NCBI GenBank assembly: GCA_029817715.1 | Contig: JARUPY010000249.1 | Location: forward strand, 62,001 to 126,000 | Length of the DNA stretch: 64,000 nt | Reading direction: 5' to 3' | From: Melastoma dodecandrum | Taxonomy: Eukaryota > Streptophyta > Magnoliopsida > Myrtales > Melastomataceae | Shown: positions 24,079-35,787 of the stretch, in pieces | Numbering within the stretch: the stretch's first letter is position 1 | How the letters are laid out: each line of letters starts with the position of its first letter | Position numbers and translations under genes: made by a program | The notes under the pieces: model-generated | The model's input: only the letters and a program-made list of their open reading frames with translations | Told to the model about the DNA's origin: nothing | The model's database searches: none

Positions 24079-25059
24079 ACCGATTTCGTTGGCGATATCC
24101 AACCCCTTATCAACGGGAAGTCACCTCTTCTTATCAACCGCTGGAACCAGACAAAAGATCCAGTGCAGTTATCCCCCCAACGAACAGCGGCAGGTCGCCG
24201 TCTCCGTCGTCCAACCTCGCCGGAGGAGGAGTAAAACCCTAGGCCGTTAACGGAATCGTTCCAGGCGAGGGGAGGGAAGGGTTTACAAAGTTGAGGATTG
24301 AGTAGTTGGGGTTTGATGGGATGTGGCGAATTGGGAAGTGTGGTGGGAGGAAGTGGGCAGAAGCGGCCGGGTGATAACAAGAGATGATGGTTTTGTCCCC
24401 CACCCAGGGGTGTTTCGCCTGGGAAGTGTGTTTTCTTTTTTTGAGGGGGCGGGGCTTACCTTTACATACATCTAGTCTCATCATCTCATCTCATCACACA
24501 ACACCCCACCCGACCCCCCACCACCCGAATTTTGCTTTAATTACATTAAAATTGGAATCTCAAGAAACATTATTTTCGACGAAAATGCGATACGAAACAG
24601 GGAGAATGAGTCTTTTTAGGCGTAATCAATTATTTTTTTACATAAAAACATCAAAAACAATGTATTTTTCAAATATCACTTCTACCGAAATAACTAGTTC
24701 TTAAAAAATAAATTATGTGAATGAAGTTTCATAAGGTGAAATATCGCCAAGGAGGCATCGCTCGTCAATTGATATTTTCGAGCAAGTTAATTTTGCACTT
24801 ACTATATTTGAGCCACATATTTTTCAAGAGGCGGTAAAGTAAGAAAAGTGGAGAAATGTTTTGAAAGAATATATGTTCAATATTTAGAAGGTCCCTTTTA
24901 GACATTCTCGAAGAAAAAGAAGCGATTGGCTTAAAGTAGGTATTCAATACTAAGTTCAATGAGGATGGAAATGTGTGATAGCACAAAGATCGTCTCGTAG
25001 CAAACTCATAAAAGTCTGGAGTTGATTTCACTTAGAAGTTTGCTCCTAGGGAGACAATT
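24079..25059. other. 5' flank of CCR4 and AT-rich spacer
   Basis: The first 350 bases upstream of the CCR4 start are GC-rich and probably hold its 5' UTR and promoter. Overlapping open frames there are short and unlike known proteins. From about 24540 the sequence is AT-rich without recognised features. Confidence 0.4.
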
Positions 25060-26340
25060 CAAAGTGTGCTAGAACTTGTTGAACAAATGGGGCTTGAAGT
25101 ATTTCAACTTGATGTGAAGTCAACCTTTCTCAATAGAGTACTAGAAGAGGAAATGTTGCTGAACAAATACAAGAGTTCACTATTAAACGAGAAGAAAACA
25201 AAGTGTATCGACTTCACAAAGTTGTTCATAGACTTAAACAACTGCCGACGTCATAGAATTTCAAGATTGATTCATAATTACATAAGATAGGATTTGGAAG
25301 AAGTTTGATATATTCGTCTTTCTATGTGCAAAGTGCAATGTTGACTTTCTAAAAGCCTATTTCTACATGAATAATCTCATATACTCTAGCACAAGCAAGG
25401 CGTTGTTCAAGAAATTCAAAAAGATAATGATGGATGAATTCAAGACAAGAGATCGTAAAATTAATGAAGTATTTATTCGGTTCAGGTGAAGTAGAGAAAA
25501 CAAAAATCCTTATTTCTCAATATAAGTACGTTGCTAACACATTGAAGAAATTTCCCGAGGAGAATGCCAAAGTCGAAGTAACTCATATGGCTCTCAACGA
25601 GGAGCTGTGAGAAGATGATGGGGATGAGAAGTTTGACCTGACGATTTCTAGAAGCATCATTGATTCATTGGTCCACCTCACCTACACAAGGCTAGATATT
25701 GTTCAAATTGTGAATATGCTTTTCAAGATTCATGAGCAATCGCATCAAGACTCATTTTGCAGTTGCGAAGCGTGTCTTACTCATTATTCAAGGTACAAGG
25801 AACGTTGGTTTGAAATACATGAAGGAAGAAAACAACAACCTTGTGGGATATATTGATAGAAATTGGGCATGAAGTATAAATCATCGAATAAGTACATAAG
25901 GATACATTTTCTATCTTGGAACCAAACACATCTCACTAAGTTAAAGAAACAAGTTTTTGTAACATTTATGAAACATAGTATATTGTAGTAAATGAAACTA
26001 ATAATGAAGTAGTATGGTTAAGAAGAAGATTATTGGAGTTGCAGTAAAAGATTGCTCATCCAACAACGATGTTATGTGATAATCAGCTAGCCATTACTGT
26101 GACAAAAAAACCTCGTGTTTCATGCAAGATCAAAGCACATTGATTTGCACCACCACTTAATAAAAAAAATGGTGATTAAGAAGATATTACTATAGAGTTT
26201 ATCCATACACAATACCAGTCTGTTAATATTCTAACAAAAGCTATGAATTCCAAGAAGCTTGAGTTAAGATGTGATGTTAAATGTGAATTCTTCATTAAGC
26301 ATTACAGTTGGTCAAACATTAAATGGTTATGTTGTCGAGG
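25060..26340 (+). mobile_element. Degenerate Ty1/copia Pol remnant
   Basis: Plus-strand frames broken by many stops. A reverse-transcriptase piece (LEVFQLDVKSTFLN) lies at 25080-25145. Later RNase H-like traces read KERWFEIHEGRKQ around 25800 and NLVFHARSKHIDLHHH around 26110-26160. The order fits copia RT to RNase H. Too decayed to be functional; no LTR was identified. Confidence 0.65.
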
Positions 26341-27296
26341 AAGTAGACGTGAGTTAATGGCGTAATATAAACAGAATAAATGGTTACTATAGATCATTTC
26401 TTGGACTCTACTTAAAGAGAAGCAATCTTCAAATCACATGAGCCATTCAAAAACGCCTAAAAAGCATTATGGACTTACGAAAGAAAAAAAAAGTTCCGTA
26501 GTTAGTCAAAATGACCTCTCATAAAATCTTTGTTCATTATTTTCAGAAATACTTCACCGTGTCACGATAGTCCAACAACTCCTTTCTCTGATACAACAAA
26601 GTCTCGTTTTCCAAACAATCCCAAGTTACGATTTGGGCATATAGTTAACCTTCAATCATCATCTAACTTATACTCCTATCCAATATATGGTTGGACATAA
26701 TGAATAGTTAAGATTAAATATCATCCCCTTTAAGCTTACAAGGTGTACATGTTCAACTTTTTTGTTTTTCAAGTCTTTGACCCAAACACAACCACGCCAT
26801 AAACTCACTAACCTTAAAAATTTGGTTAGGCTTGGTCACATGATAAGACTGACCGGCCGACTCCACAAACCCAACCCGAATAATAAAATATTAATTTTTT
26901 AATAAATAACAAAGCCCCACCAATTTCATATTAGGTGATAAAGGAAGGGATGGTGGATTAACGAGGATTCTTGGGAGTTGCTAATAGAAAACAATTTCCC
27001 GGATTAAAATAGTTAGAATAAAATTAAATTTTAAAGGTACTATCTTGGTTGTGGTCCATGGCTACCGACTTGTGGTACATCTTTTCCACAACGTAATACA
27101 CTGTAATCACAAAGATTTTTAATATTGTTATGTCTCGTGAACTGTACTGAGAACTCGAATAGTTAGGTTAATGCATAACATACTTCATAATTTATATATC
27201 ATTTTTAACACTCACTTAACAATAATCGAGCCAGCGCCTGTTTTTTTACTCCTGATCCAGGTATTAGTTAGACTTTTCGACCCATTTCCTTGCCTA
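26341..27296. other. AT-rich spacer, nothing recognised
   Basis: No gene or repeat boundary identified. Confidence 0.4.
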
Positions 27297-28130
27297 GGGG
27301 TCGGGTTTTTTTTTTGCCTATACGCGCGCCTTCCGGCCCAACATGCGCATTGTGATACGGACGACACGAGGATCGGGGCCCGCTCCCCCAAGGCCCAATC
27401 CGGTCGGCGTCACGACTCGAGCGTCGGATGCTACGGAAGGGAATTGGGTTGGGTCTTCCCCTGATTCTCTAATGGGCCTGCGGGACATTTCGCTCTCCTT
27501 GGAGGAGACAGATGAAATGCTGCGTTAAGGCCTCACTTGGGAGCTTTTCAGATGACTCAAGGAGCGGCTCGTCTCGTCGTTACCCATCCAATATGGCTTC
27601 GTAAAAATGGTGTTGTTGCTTAACTTAAGTAAGCTATTACGGAGTCGCCACCAACTTATTTATAAAACTATTCCAAGTCGAAAAAACAGTTGGTTCGAGA
27701 ATTCCTATTTACTAGCTCTAACATTCTAAATATGTAGAAGATGTGGCGTTTGCTCCAAAAGTTTGCTTTTAGTTAACGGGCATTGGACCCGGTCCGAGCA
27801 TGACTCCAAACTCATATCAATACTTTACGGGCGTTGGACCCGATTCAGGCGTTAGACTCGAACTCGTGTTTGTTGATTTATACCAACATGCGGTAATAAA
27901 CCTAAGTTGACTAACGACATGCGAACAAGCACAAATAATTATTGAGATAAAAGGGGGCGGGGAAGGGCGGTGACTGCAAGCCTATACACTTGGGCCGGCT
28001 TCCCATTACAGGTGGGCTTAAAAATAATTCGGGGAGGCTCGCACCTCCCCTTTGTACCTTAGCTGAAGGTTGGGGCCGCTTTATCTTCTTGAATTGCGGA
28101 AAGATCCACGCGGTTTGATACACGCGCCTT
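27297..28130 (-). repeat. Dispersed repeat shared with 61240-61960 (probable LTR-retrotransposon part)
   Basis: Shares ordered blocks with 61240-61960: GACACGAGGATC, then GCGTC(A/G)CGACTCGAGCGTCGGA, GGAGTCGCCACC, ACGGGCGTTGGA, CGGGGAGGC and GATCCACGCGGTTTGATACA. On the minus strand it contains TGGCGACTCCG, a word I associate with the primer-binding region of some Ty3/gypsy (Ogre/TAT-like) elements; this is a weak assignment. The GC-rich ORFs here are not recognised as genes. Confidence 0.55.
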
Positions 28131-28723
28131 CAAGCAAATTTTCAAAACAATTGGAGTCGATCCTTCCGAAATTGCACGCTCACTTGGTTTTACCGCAATC
28201 CGATGCCGGACGGAAAAGTTACGCTCCGTCGACTAACCCTCCTGCAGTCTGGCCGAGACTGTTCCATTCCGTATGCATTTATTTTCTCGTTCCATGTCAC
28301 ATGTGACAAGTTAAACAAGGAATGGACGTGGGGTCAGCCATGTTCTAAGCAAGAAGAGCTGAATGAGAACAGATAAAGGGATTGGAAGTCACCGAGGGAT
28401 TGCCTCGTCCCGGGGTGTCCCAAGGAAGAATTTATGAGACTTTGGCTCCTTCGAGGTAAGGAGGTTGCTGGTCGTCAAAGCTTGATGCAGCTGGTGCGTT
28501 CAGTCGCATTGAAGGCCATCTCGTTTACTGTTGCCGCTGGTGCAAGAGGAACTCGCTATCGTCGTTGAAAGCTGGTGGGAGCTCGAGTTGTCGTTGTCGT
28601 TGGAGATTAGAGCTTTAGCTCTGAAATCCGTCGGTGCGAGAACTTTGGCTCCTTTCTTTTTGGTGGCGTGTCACCTTTCCCCGAAGTACAGAGGTTGGGA
28701 GGACTTGTCTCCATCGTGGAGCT
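28131..28723. repeat. Probable continuation of the retroelement-like sequence, split by the hAT insertion
   Basis: Moderately GC-rich, without recognised coding. It directly abuts the hAT target site at 28716-28723 and presumably continues at 30260-30720 on the other side. Confidence 0.3.
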
Positions 28724-30259
28724 TAAGGGTGAGCAAAAAATCCGATTTCCGATGTCCGAGTCCGATTTCCGAATTTTTTTTCGGACTCAGATTCGAAATT
28801 TTTTAATTTCAGACTCGGATTCGGATTTATTCCAAATTTACATTTCGAAAACGGATTCGAATTCGGATTTCAAGAAACAAAATTCGGATATCCAAATATC
28901 CGAAAATATTAAAAAAAGAAGCCCACGGCCCATTTGTAATTTATTTCCAACATCCCCTCCTGTCGTTCCTCCCATCCTTCCGATAGTCCTCTTTCTGATT
29001 TGGGTTAGGGCACCGTAGACCTTGGAGCATTGTTCGCATCTTGCCGTTCCTTCTCATCCATCCTTTTCGCATTGTTCAACGAGGACTAGAAGCAGGGGCC
29101 GACCTCGGAGCGAAAGCACGGGTTGTTCTACCGGAACGAGCAGAGGATGTTCGACATTCCTCTCTCGCCCGAGCAGCTGGCGAGCGGGCAGCCGAAGAGG
29201 ACGACGAGCACGGGGGAGGAGAAGCTGCAGGAGGCGTTTGGTCTTTGATAAGGATGAAGCAACACGGTCCTGCTTCCCAACAGGTATCACTTTTAAATCT
29301 GCTTGCCAGGACCCGAGGATGTGTATCATAGTTGGAAGCCCGCAGCCAGATGAGAGAGGCCATCTCCCTCTATTCGACCTTGCTCAGTTTTCAGAAGTTA
29401 ATTTATCAACTTGACAGTTCGTGGGTCTTGTCCGGGCTGGGTCAGAATTATGGTCTGAGTGCCCAAGCCACCGAGAAAGCCGCGGTCCATCATTACAACG
29501 AGGACATGAAACCGTGGATAGCAATTAGTTGTCCAATTTCTTCCACCAGCGGACTGATTTTGAGAGGCCAATGAGTGATTCCGACATGAATTGCACATTT
29601 CATACATTTCATTTAGTACTGGAGGTCGAGTGCTTGATTCATTTCGAAGTTCATTATCTCCTAGAATTGTGGAATCTCTCTTATGCACTCAAGATTGGCT
29701 TCGAGATTCTTATTCACATATTGATATTGAAGAAGATACAGACGATATTGAAAAACTCGAAGATGGTAATGTTCATAATTTTAGTATGTTTTGTCCCAAA
29801 GTTACAATTTTAGACTTTTGGTATTATTTTTGTGACTAACATAACTTAATTTGAATTGTAGATTTCGAAAAGATGGGTATGAAAGCGTATTCGAAATTTG
29901 AGGACATTTCAAGGATTCAAGAATGAAGATTTATAGAAGATGGACATATCCCTTGCTCTTTTTTTATCTAAATTTACAATTATTATCGTTATGTCATGAG
30001 AATCTTTCTTAATCCTATGTGGACATGTAATTTTAAGCTAGTTTTTGAAGAGTTAGAAATTGATAGTTTTGGATTAAAAATTGAAATTTCGGAATTTCAA
30101 ATTATCCGAATTCGGAGTCCGAATTTAATTCGGACTCGGGAGTTCGGAATTACATATATTCGGAATCGGACTCGGACTTCAAATATTAGAATTCGGAATT
30201 TTGGATTCGGATGAAATTCGGACTCGAATATCCGAGTCCGGTCCGAATGCTCATCCCTA
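28724..30259 (+). mobile_element. hAT-family element with transposase tail and captured gene fragment
   Basis: The ends read TAAGGGTGAGCAAAAAATCC and, on the other strand, TAGGGATGAGCATTCGGACC, matching over the first twelve bases except at two positions. A perfect 8-bp duplication GTGGAGCT flanks it (28716-28723 and 30260-30267), diagnostic of hAT. Subterminal regions are rich in TCCGA/TCGGA words on both sides. About 29597-29767 in frame reads STGGRVLDSFRSSLSP, LLCTQDWLR and DIEEDTDDIEKLE, which is the C-terminal dimerisation region of plant hAT transposases; the rest of the transposase is absent. A GAUT-like fragment lies at 29402-29527. The element is non-autonomous. The arrangement suggests a deletion derivative that replaced transposase sequence with host gene DNA. 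Confidence 0.85.
29402..29527 (+). pseudogene. Captured fragment of a GAUT-type (GT8) galacturonosyltransferase
   Basis: One frame reads QLDSSW, GLGQNYGLSAQATEKAAV and HHYNEDMKPWIAI. This matches the C-terminal part of plant GAUT/GT8 proteins, where the family has LD.SWHVLGLGYNP...IE.AAVVHYNG.MKPW, including the HYN and KPW residues. The usual HVLGLG is altered to VLSGLG. It lies inside the hAT element and covers only about 40 codons. The preceding GC-rich segment (29040-29240) may also be captured host DNA, but I do not recognise it. Confidence 0.7.
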
Positions 30260-30720
30260 GTGGAGCTGATGGGAATCCTCCCGAACCTTTTTAGGTGATC
30301 TTCCCCCCAATGACCGTAAGCCTCGCCCTCCTTTTGTCTTTTCAAATCTTTTGAAATCTTTCTCATTTCTGCAACACGGATTGAAGACCTTGTCTTGCTG
30401 CTGGGGTCAAAGACGTAGACAGAAGGGAGGGGGGAGGCTGCCCCCTGGCCGAAAAGGCTTCTCATCCAAGTCCTTCCTCTTCTGTCGCCTGAGGCCATGG
30501 ATCATAGGGAAGGGATAAATCCGCAGGTTGCATCAAAACGGGTGTCCTCGTGTAGCGAGGCAAAGGCAGGGGTGGCGAAGAGTTGCCGTCTTGGTTGTCC
30601 AACTACGGAAGGGGAGATATTGGGGGTAATCTCAATTTGGGGTGTCTGCATGGCCTCTTTTCATTTTTTTATTCTTTCATTATTATATATGATGGGTGAT
30701 CTTTGGATCTAATACCACTT
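30260..30720. repeat. Retroelement-like flank to the right of the hAT insertion
   Basis: Resumes after the GTGGAGCT duplication. Composition is similar to 28131-28723; no coding was recognised. Confidence 0.3.
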
Positions 30721-32231
30721 GTTAAATCAACGTCAACTATCTTAAAAGCTCGAACTTGTAATTAAATGCGTGACATATTTTATTTTTCATTTTTAACATG
30801 TCTCACTCCAAGCGTTAGATTCTAAATTCTAATTCTAATACCTCACTCCAAATGTTAGATTCTAAATTCTAATTCTAATACCTGAATTCGATACTGATGC
30901 AGCGTACCATATATTCTCATTAATCACGAGATTAAGTAATATTAAGCATGTAACAAATTCTTGTTCGTGTTACTTTAAGTAGGGTTATGAAAACTTTTAG
31001 GGCGGTCGCAAAAAATTGAGAAATATTTGTAGGCACTAAACTCTGATCTCCCAACATAAGCATGGCAAGATTCGTAATAAATTATCGTATTAAATGCGAG
31101 TAAGACTAAGAGTGATAATATGAATATGATTTTAGCGTTATAATTTCTAATAACGAGAGTACACGTGAATACCCTAATTTTATGCTCACAAAATGTATAA
31201 GATCACACTGACCAAGATGCGCTAGAATTTTTTTTCTTTTTAAGTATGTAATGAAGACAACGAAGCTTTATGATGTTATGCCGTGAATAATGGGGCTCGA
31301 GAACTTCAAATGAGCTCATCACTTACTACGTTTGTCAAAGAAGGGGATGATGCCTTGCAGACTCATTTATGGGGGCTGCAACCCTTGATTGGCCAGACCC
31401 ACCCGCCCTATTATTTAGGGATCACAATTCTTTCAATTTTGCTAGAAATTCGTGAGCGTGATCTCCTCCTAACATTCATATAACAATAGAAACTATTTCA
31501 CGTCACTGTATTTGCTTTTTAAATATTAAGAATGGCTAAGATCAAACTTTTAGATACCATCTCATTATACATATTTTTTTTTGTAAATTTCCATATTATA
31601 TTCCTATTTAAATCAAATCTACGTCATATAAAGTTTGTTGTTTAAACTCTAAAAAATTAAAACCTAAACCATTAATACTAAACGCTAAACATCCTAAAAC
31701 ATTAAAAAATAAAACATAAATATTTAAACCTAATAACGATAGCCAATACCCCTAAATATTAAACCATAAATATTAAGTGAAAATCCCCAGATATTAAACA
31801 CTAAAATATAATTAATACAACGTAGACATTAAACCTTGAATGTTATAATTAACTTTAAAATGAAAATCATGCGTATTGTTTCATTGATTATTGTAAAGGT
31901 ATTTAAGATATTTTAAAATTGAATTTATATGATAACCGTCCATTGGGATGGGAGGATCATAATCCATAGTGATGGATACTGAATCGAATTTGGGTTAAAA
32001 GCTTTCGGGCTCAATTAATTTTTGGGCCCGGTGGAAATAGATCGGGTAGCTCGATCCGACCTATTTGGAATACCCCCGTTACGAGGTTCCTGAACGTATT
32101 CAAAATATGTCCGAAGATTTTAAAACGTCGAGTTTAAACTTGAGATGGTCCCCTTCAGCCAAGAGCCCCCAATACAATATCCAAACACCAATGCCGTGCT
32201 GTTTATGGTAATAACGTAAGATGTGGTCTTT
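30721..32231. other. AT-rich spacer downstream of the first P450
   Basis: Contains two near copies of a TCTAAATTCTAATTCTAATACC phrase at about 30826-30882 and a degenerate run of TAAACC/TAAAC-like words at 31630-31860. No gene is supported. Confidence 0.4.
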
Positions 32232-33848
32232 CTAAGCAGCCACAGCTGAAGGCACTGCTTCCAGAGGTCGTGCTCTCTGCACTGTTATCCCGAAGCGTTC
32301 ATCTATGTCCAGCATCTCTGGGGCGATACTGTCCTCTAACTTCCAGTTGAAGTTATGGAGCAGTGATCCGAGCATCACGTGCAACATCCTGATCGCCAGC
32401 TGCATCCCCGGACATATGCGTCTCCCAGCACCAAACGGCAACAGCTCAAAGTCACGTCCCTTTACATCTATTTGACTCCCAAGAAACCTCTCCGGCACGA
32501 ATTCCTCTGCATTCTTCCCCCACACTCTTGGGTCCCTTCCCATTCCCCAGACGTTCACTAGCACCTGAGCTCCCTTTGGCACGACATATTCGCCAACTCT
32601 TTTCTCCTCCCCGGCAATGCGAGGGAGAAGAAATGGTACGGGCGGATGGAGACGAAATGTTTCCGTGATAACTGCCTTTAAGTAGGGCAGGCATAAGAGG
32701 TCAGATTCATCCACGAGGTTCCCTTTGTCGGTCACATCACGAAGCTCAGATTGCGCTTTGTATAGCTTCTCAGGACTGAGAAGGAGTTTCGTCATCGCCC
32801 ACTCCAAGGTGCTTGATGTTGTGTCAGTTCCCGCAATGAAGACATCCTATACATGTGTCAATAATGGACAATCAAGGAGGTTTCGCAGCTCACTGTTGAC
32901 AGTAGATTGTAACTATCATGTGGACAGGACGAAACTTACCAGGAACATGTGCTTGATTAGGACAAAGTCGACAGCATTCTCGTCCTCATCCTGACATATA
33001 TCTAACAAGATCTCCAGCACGTCATCTTTCCGCCGCCACCCGTCCTTCCCCCTCCCCTCCATCCTCTTCTCCATTATCTCATAAAAAATGTCAAGCATCC
33101 TTCCGAAGTAAGCCTCCAGCCTCCTCTTCCTCCCTTGGGGGTCCCACCTCTTGAGTGCCGGGAAGAAATCTGCTATGTTTGGACTCCCAGCCTCAGTCAT
33201 GATGTTCGCCACTAGCTCCTTAAGCTCGCCGATTCTTGAGCCGCCCACGGAGCCCTCCAGATCGACTGAGAACACTGTGTTTGATAGCAGGTTGAGCATA
33301 GTCCTAAAGGACACTTGGCCAATGTTGACAGCCCGACCCTCCTGGGCACACGTGGCAACATCCTGGATGAGTCGCCGCACCTGCTCCATGTGTAGGTGCT
33401 TGTTGCTGTCAAGCTTCGCGAAGGAAAACATCTGGGTGTTGTATATTCTCCTAAGGGTCTTGAACAGCGGGGATATTGGAACAAAGGGCAATCCGAGGAG
33501 GTGTTGATCGGCTGCCGTGAGGGCGTCGGGAACAAAGCGGTTGGAGAAGCAAGAGTCATGTGTCTGTAGGATCTCCCTAGCAAGGGAAGGGGAGGAGACG
33601 ACGACGGTGGTTATACGGCCGAGGGAGAGCTTCAAGATGGGGCCATAGGTGAGGGAGAGGTGGTGGAGGGACCTGTGGGGGAGACGGCCGAGGGAGTGGA
33701 GGTTACCAATGAGAGGGAGTGGAGGAAGTCCTGGGGGAAGGAGGGACGTGTAGGACAGCCGGTAAGCGGACCAAAGGAGGTAGAAGCAGCTTGCAAAGAC
33801 CAATAGAAGGAGGAGGAGGAGTAGGATGCCCATTTGTCGTGTGTCCAC
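32232..33848 (-). CDS. Cytochrome P450, CYP76-type (geraniol 8-hydroxylase-like)
   Basis: Membrane-anchored haem monooxygenase. Exon 1 is 33848-32940 (303 codons) and exon 2 is 32846-32232 (204 codons plus stop), for about 507 residues. GT-AG borders sit at the one-intron position typical of A-type P450s. Seen in order: an N-terminal leucine-rich ER anchor, the proline-rich hinge LLPPGLPPLPLIGN, I-helix AGTDTTSSTLEW, ETFRLHPP (ExxR), PERF, and the haem loop PFGAGRRICPG with the axial cysteine. Motifs and sequence resemble CYP76 enzymes, which hydroxylate monoterpenoids and some phenylureas or alkaloid precursors; the substrate cannot be told from sequence. A second start, MGILLL, lies five codons inside. 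It is a close paralogue of the gene at 35788-37418, transcribed away from it. All key motifs are intact. Confidence 0.92.
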
Positions 33849-35787
33849 TTGTTCTCTTTCTATTTGGTTTTGGTTTCGGTGAGGTTGTGGTGGCTCCTTC
33901 CATCTTCTTTTATTCTGTAATTTTATTTTTCATACCAACTTGTTGTTTGATCATGTTTGTGGGCTACAAGTCGGCTCACCTCTCCAATTCCCCCCCAAAA
34001 AAAAATATCAAAGTAAAAATTCTAAGCCCCGCAAATTTCATATGAGGGTTGGTGTTTAGTTATGAGTAGGGATTGGGGGTCAAACCCGGACATTTGATTT
34101 TACCACATTATAATATTTTTATACTAAATTTACTTGATTTTTTTATATAAGTTATATACTAATGAGAGATATTGATAGAAAATGTAATTTTTTTAAAATA
34201 ATTTCAAAACTTAAATTCAAAATCGATACGGTCCATCGCATAACTTTGCCGTGTGGACATGACGCAAGAACTAGGCAGGCTTTTGAAATAATTTTACTAT
34301 CACGCAACTAAAAGATCATTTCCCTTTTCCTTTATGTTCACTTCTTTCACCATGCTATCATAAATGACGAACGGTGTTATATGAAATTAGCTTAAAGATT
34401 ATCCTCATTAATCACGAGATTCAATAAAATTGAACACAAAAATGACTTTAAGTAGGGCTATCAAAACTTTTGGGTTTCGATATATGTATGTATGTGGAGT
34501 GCCGTCAAAATCAGCCGCTAAATTTTCACATGCATGTAAACAATCTCCTATTAGCTTCTGTGAGCAATCCAATTGCGTTGTCCAAATATAAGTCTTTGCG
34601 GAAGTTGTAACAAATTTTAGAGTGAAGATATCTAATTACCAGAATAAACATCGATACCGTAAATCTATACTCACATAATATTTAAAATAGAAATTATTTA
34701 ACGCTCTTACGATGATCCGCTATAGCTTTGGATAGAATCGATAGACCTGTTCAATGCGCGTGTAATTTGGTCGGTCCCGATCGGGCCTCGTCGAGCTTGT
34801 TTAAATTTCTTTATGTTGCCAACATGATCAAGGCTACCCAAATATCTATCCATCATGAGATAAAACGCAACTTAGTACGTATTTGAAATCTATTATGAAG
34901 TTCCCAATTTTTATCTAAGATGTTATTCAGGCATTCCTTGTTATCTACATATACCAAGAATACCGCAAACAAATTGTTTTTTATGTGATGATGATTTTTT
35001 TGAAAATATTTTCATTATAAACTAACTAATTTTTTTGAGTTACTTACAAATTCCATGATATAAAAATGGAAAATATGGACAATTTTTTGCTTACGAAATT
35101 GGTCGACGTTGTGTTTCGCACCAATGAAATTAACAAAATGTGAAAAGATAAATTGTGGTGATCGTCTCTGTTACGCCCCTTTGGTCATCGTGCTATGCTA
35201 TTAAAATTGAAACTCTGAATTCAAAGAAAGCCATACATATTTATTGATTTATATATTTTATTTTGAATCTTCTATTTTCCTATTCACTACTTATTGTGGA
35301 ATGAGATATCTTGGGACAATCGGTTCAAATTCAAACTTATTTTTTTTTTAAATAACTTGCAATTGTTGTAAAAATATTGCACGTGAAATGTTAAAAAAAT
35401 TTCATAAACAGAGATGGCGTACAATAATGTTGCGGGGTGGGGCTACAAAACATCGCCTAGGGATTTGGAGTGGTCACACAATTCACGTGTAGCGTTGGGA
35501 AGACCAGTAAATAACAAGTTAGTGCTACGAGAGTCTCAAACTATACTGTTCGCACACCGGACAACTGATTGTCGGGTGACAAAAAAATTTAAAAAAATAC
35601 AAACCTAACTTATCATTTACGATATCGGATCTAATAGCTAACTCGCAAGTCACGTGTTTACAACCCGTTATGTCATGTTTGTCTCGTATTAGTTAAAAAA
35701 AAAAGCTACTCGTATGAAATAATATATATAAGGAGATGAAAGGAGGCCCAACTCAACAAATACATCATAAGCAGACAGACACTTGAA
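33849..35787. promoter_or_regulatory. Shared intergenic region between the divergent CYP76 genes
   Basis: A 1.9-kb AT-rich region separates the two P450 start codons, so it must hold both promoters. A clear TATA element precedes the plus-strand gene (35723-35732). I saw no equally clear one for the minus-strand gene. No transposon boundary was recognised. Confidence 0.5.
35723..35732 (+). promoter_or_regulatory. TATA box of the plus-strand CYP76 gene
   Basis: TATATATAAG lies about 55 bases before the ATG at 35788. Transcription starting some 30 bases downstream would give a short leader. Confidence 0.5.

Noticed and set aside
31630..31860. Run of TAAACC/TAAAC-like words resembling interstitial telomere repeat
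   Set aside because: Words are irregular in spacing and sequence, with no consecutive TTTAGGG/CCCTAAA units; more likely ordinary AT-rich drift.
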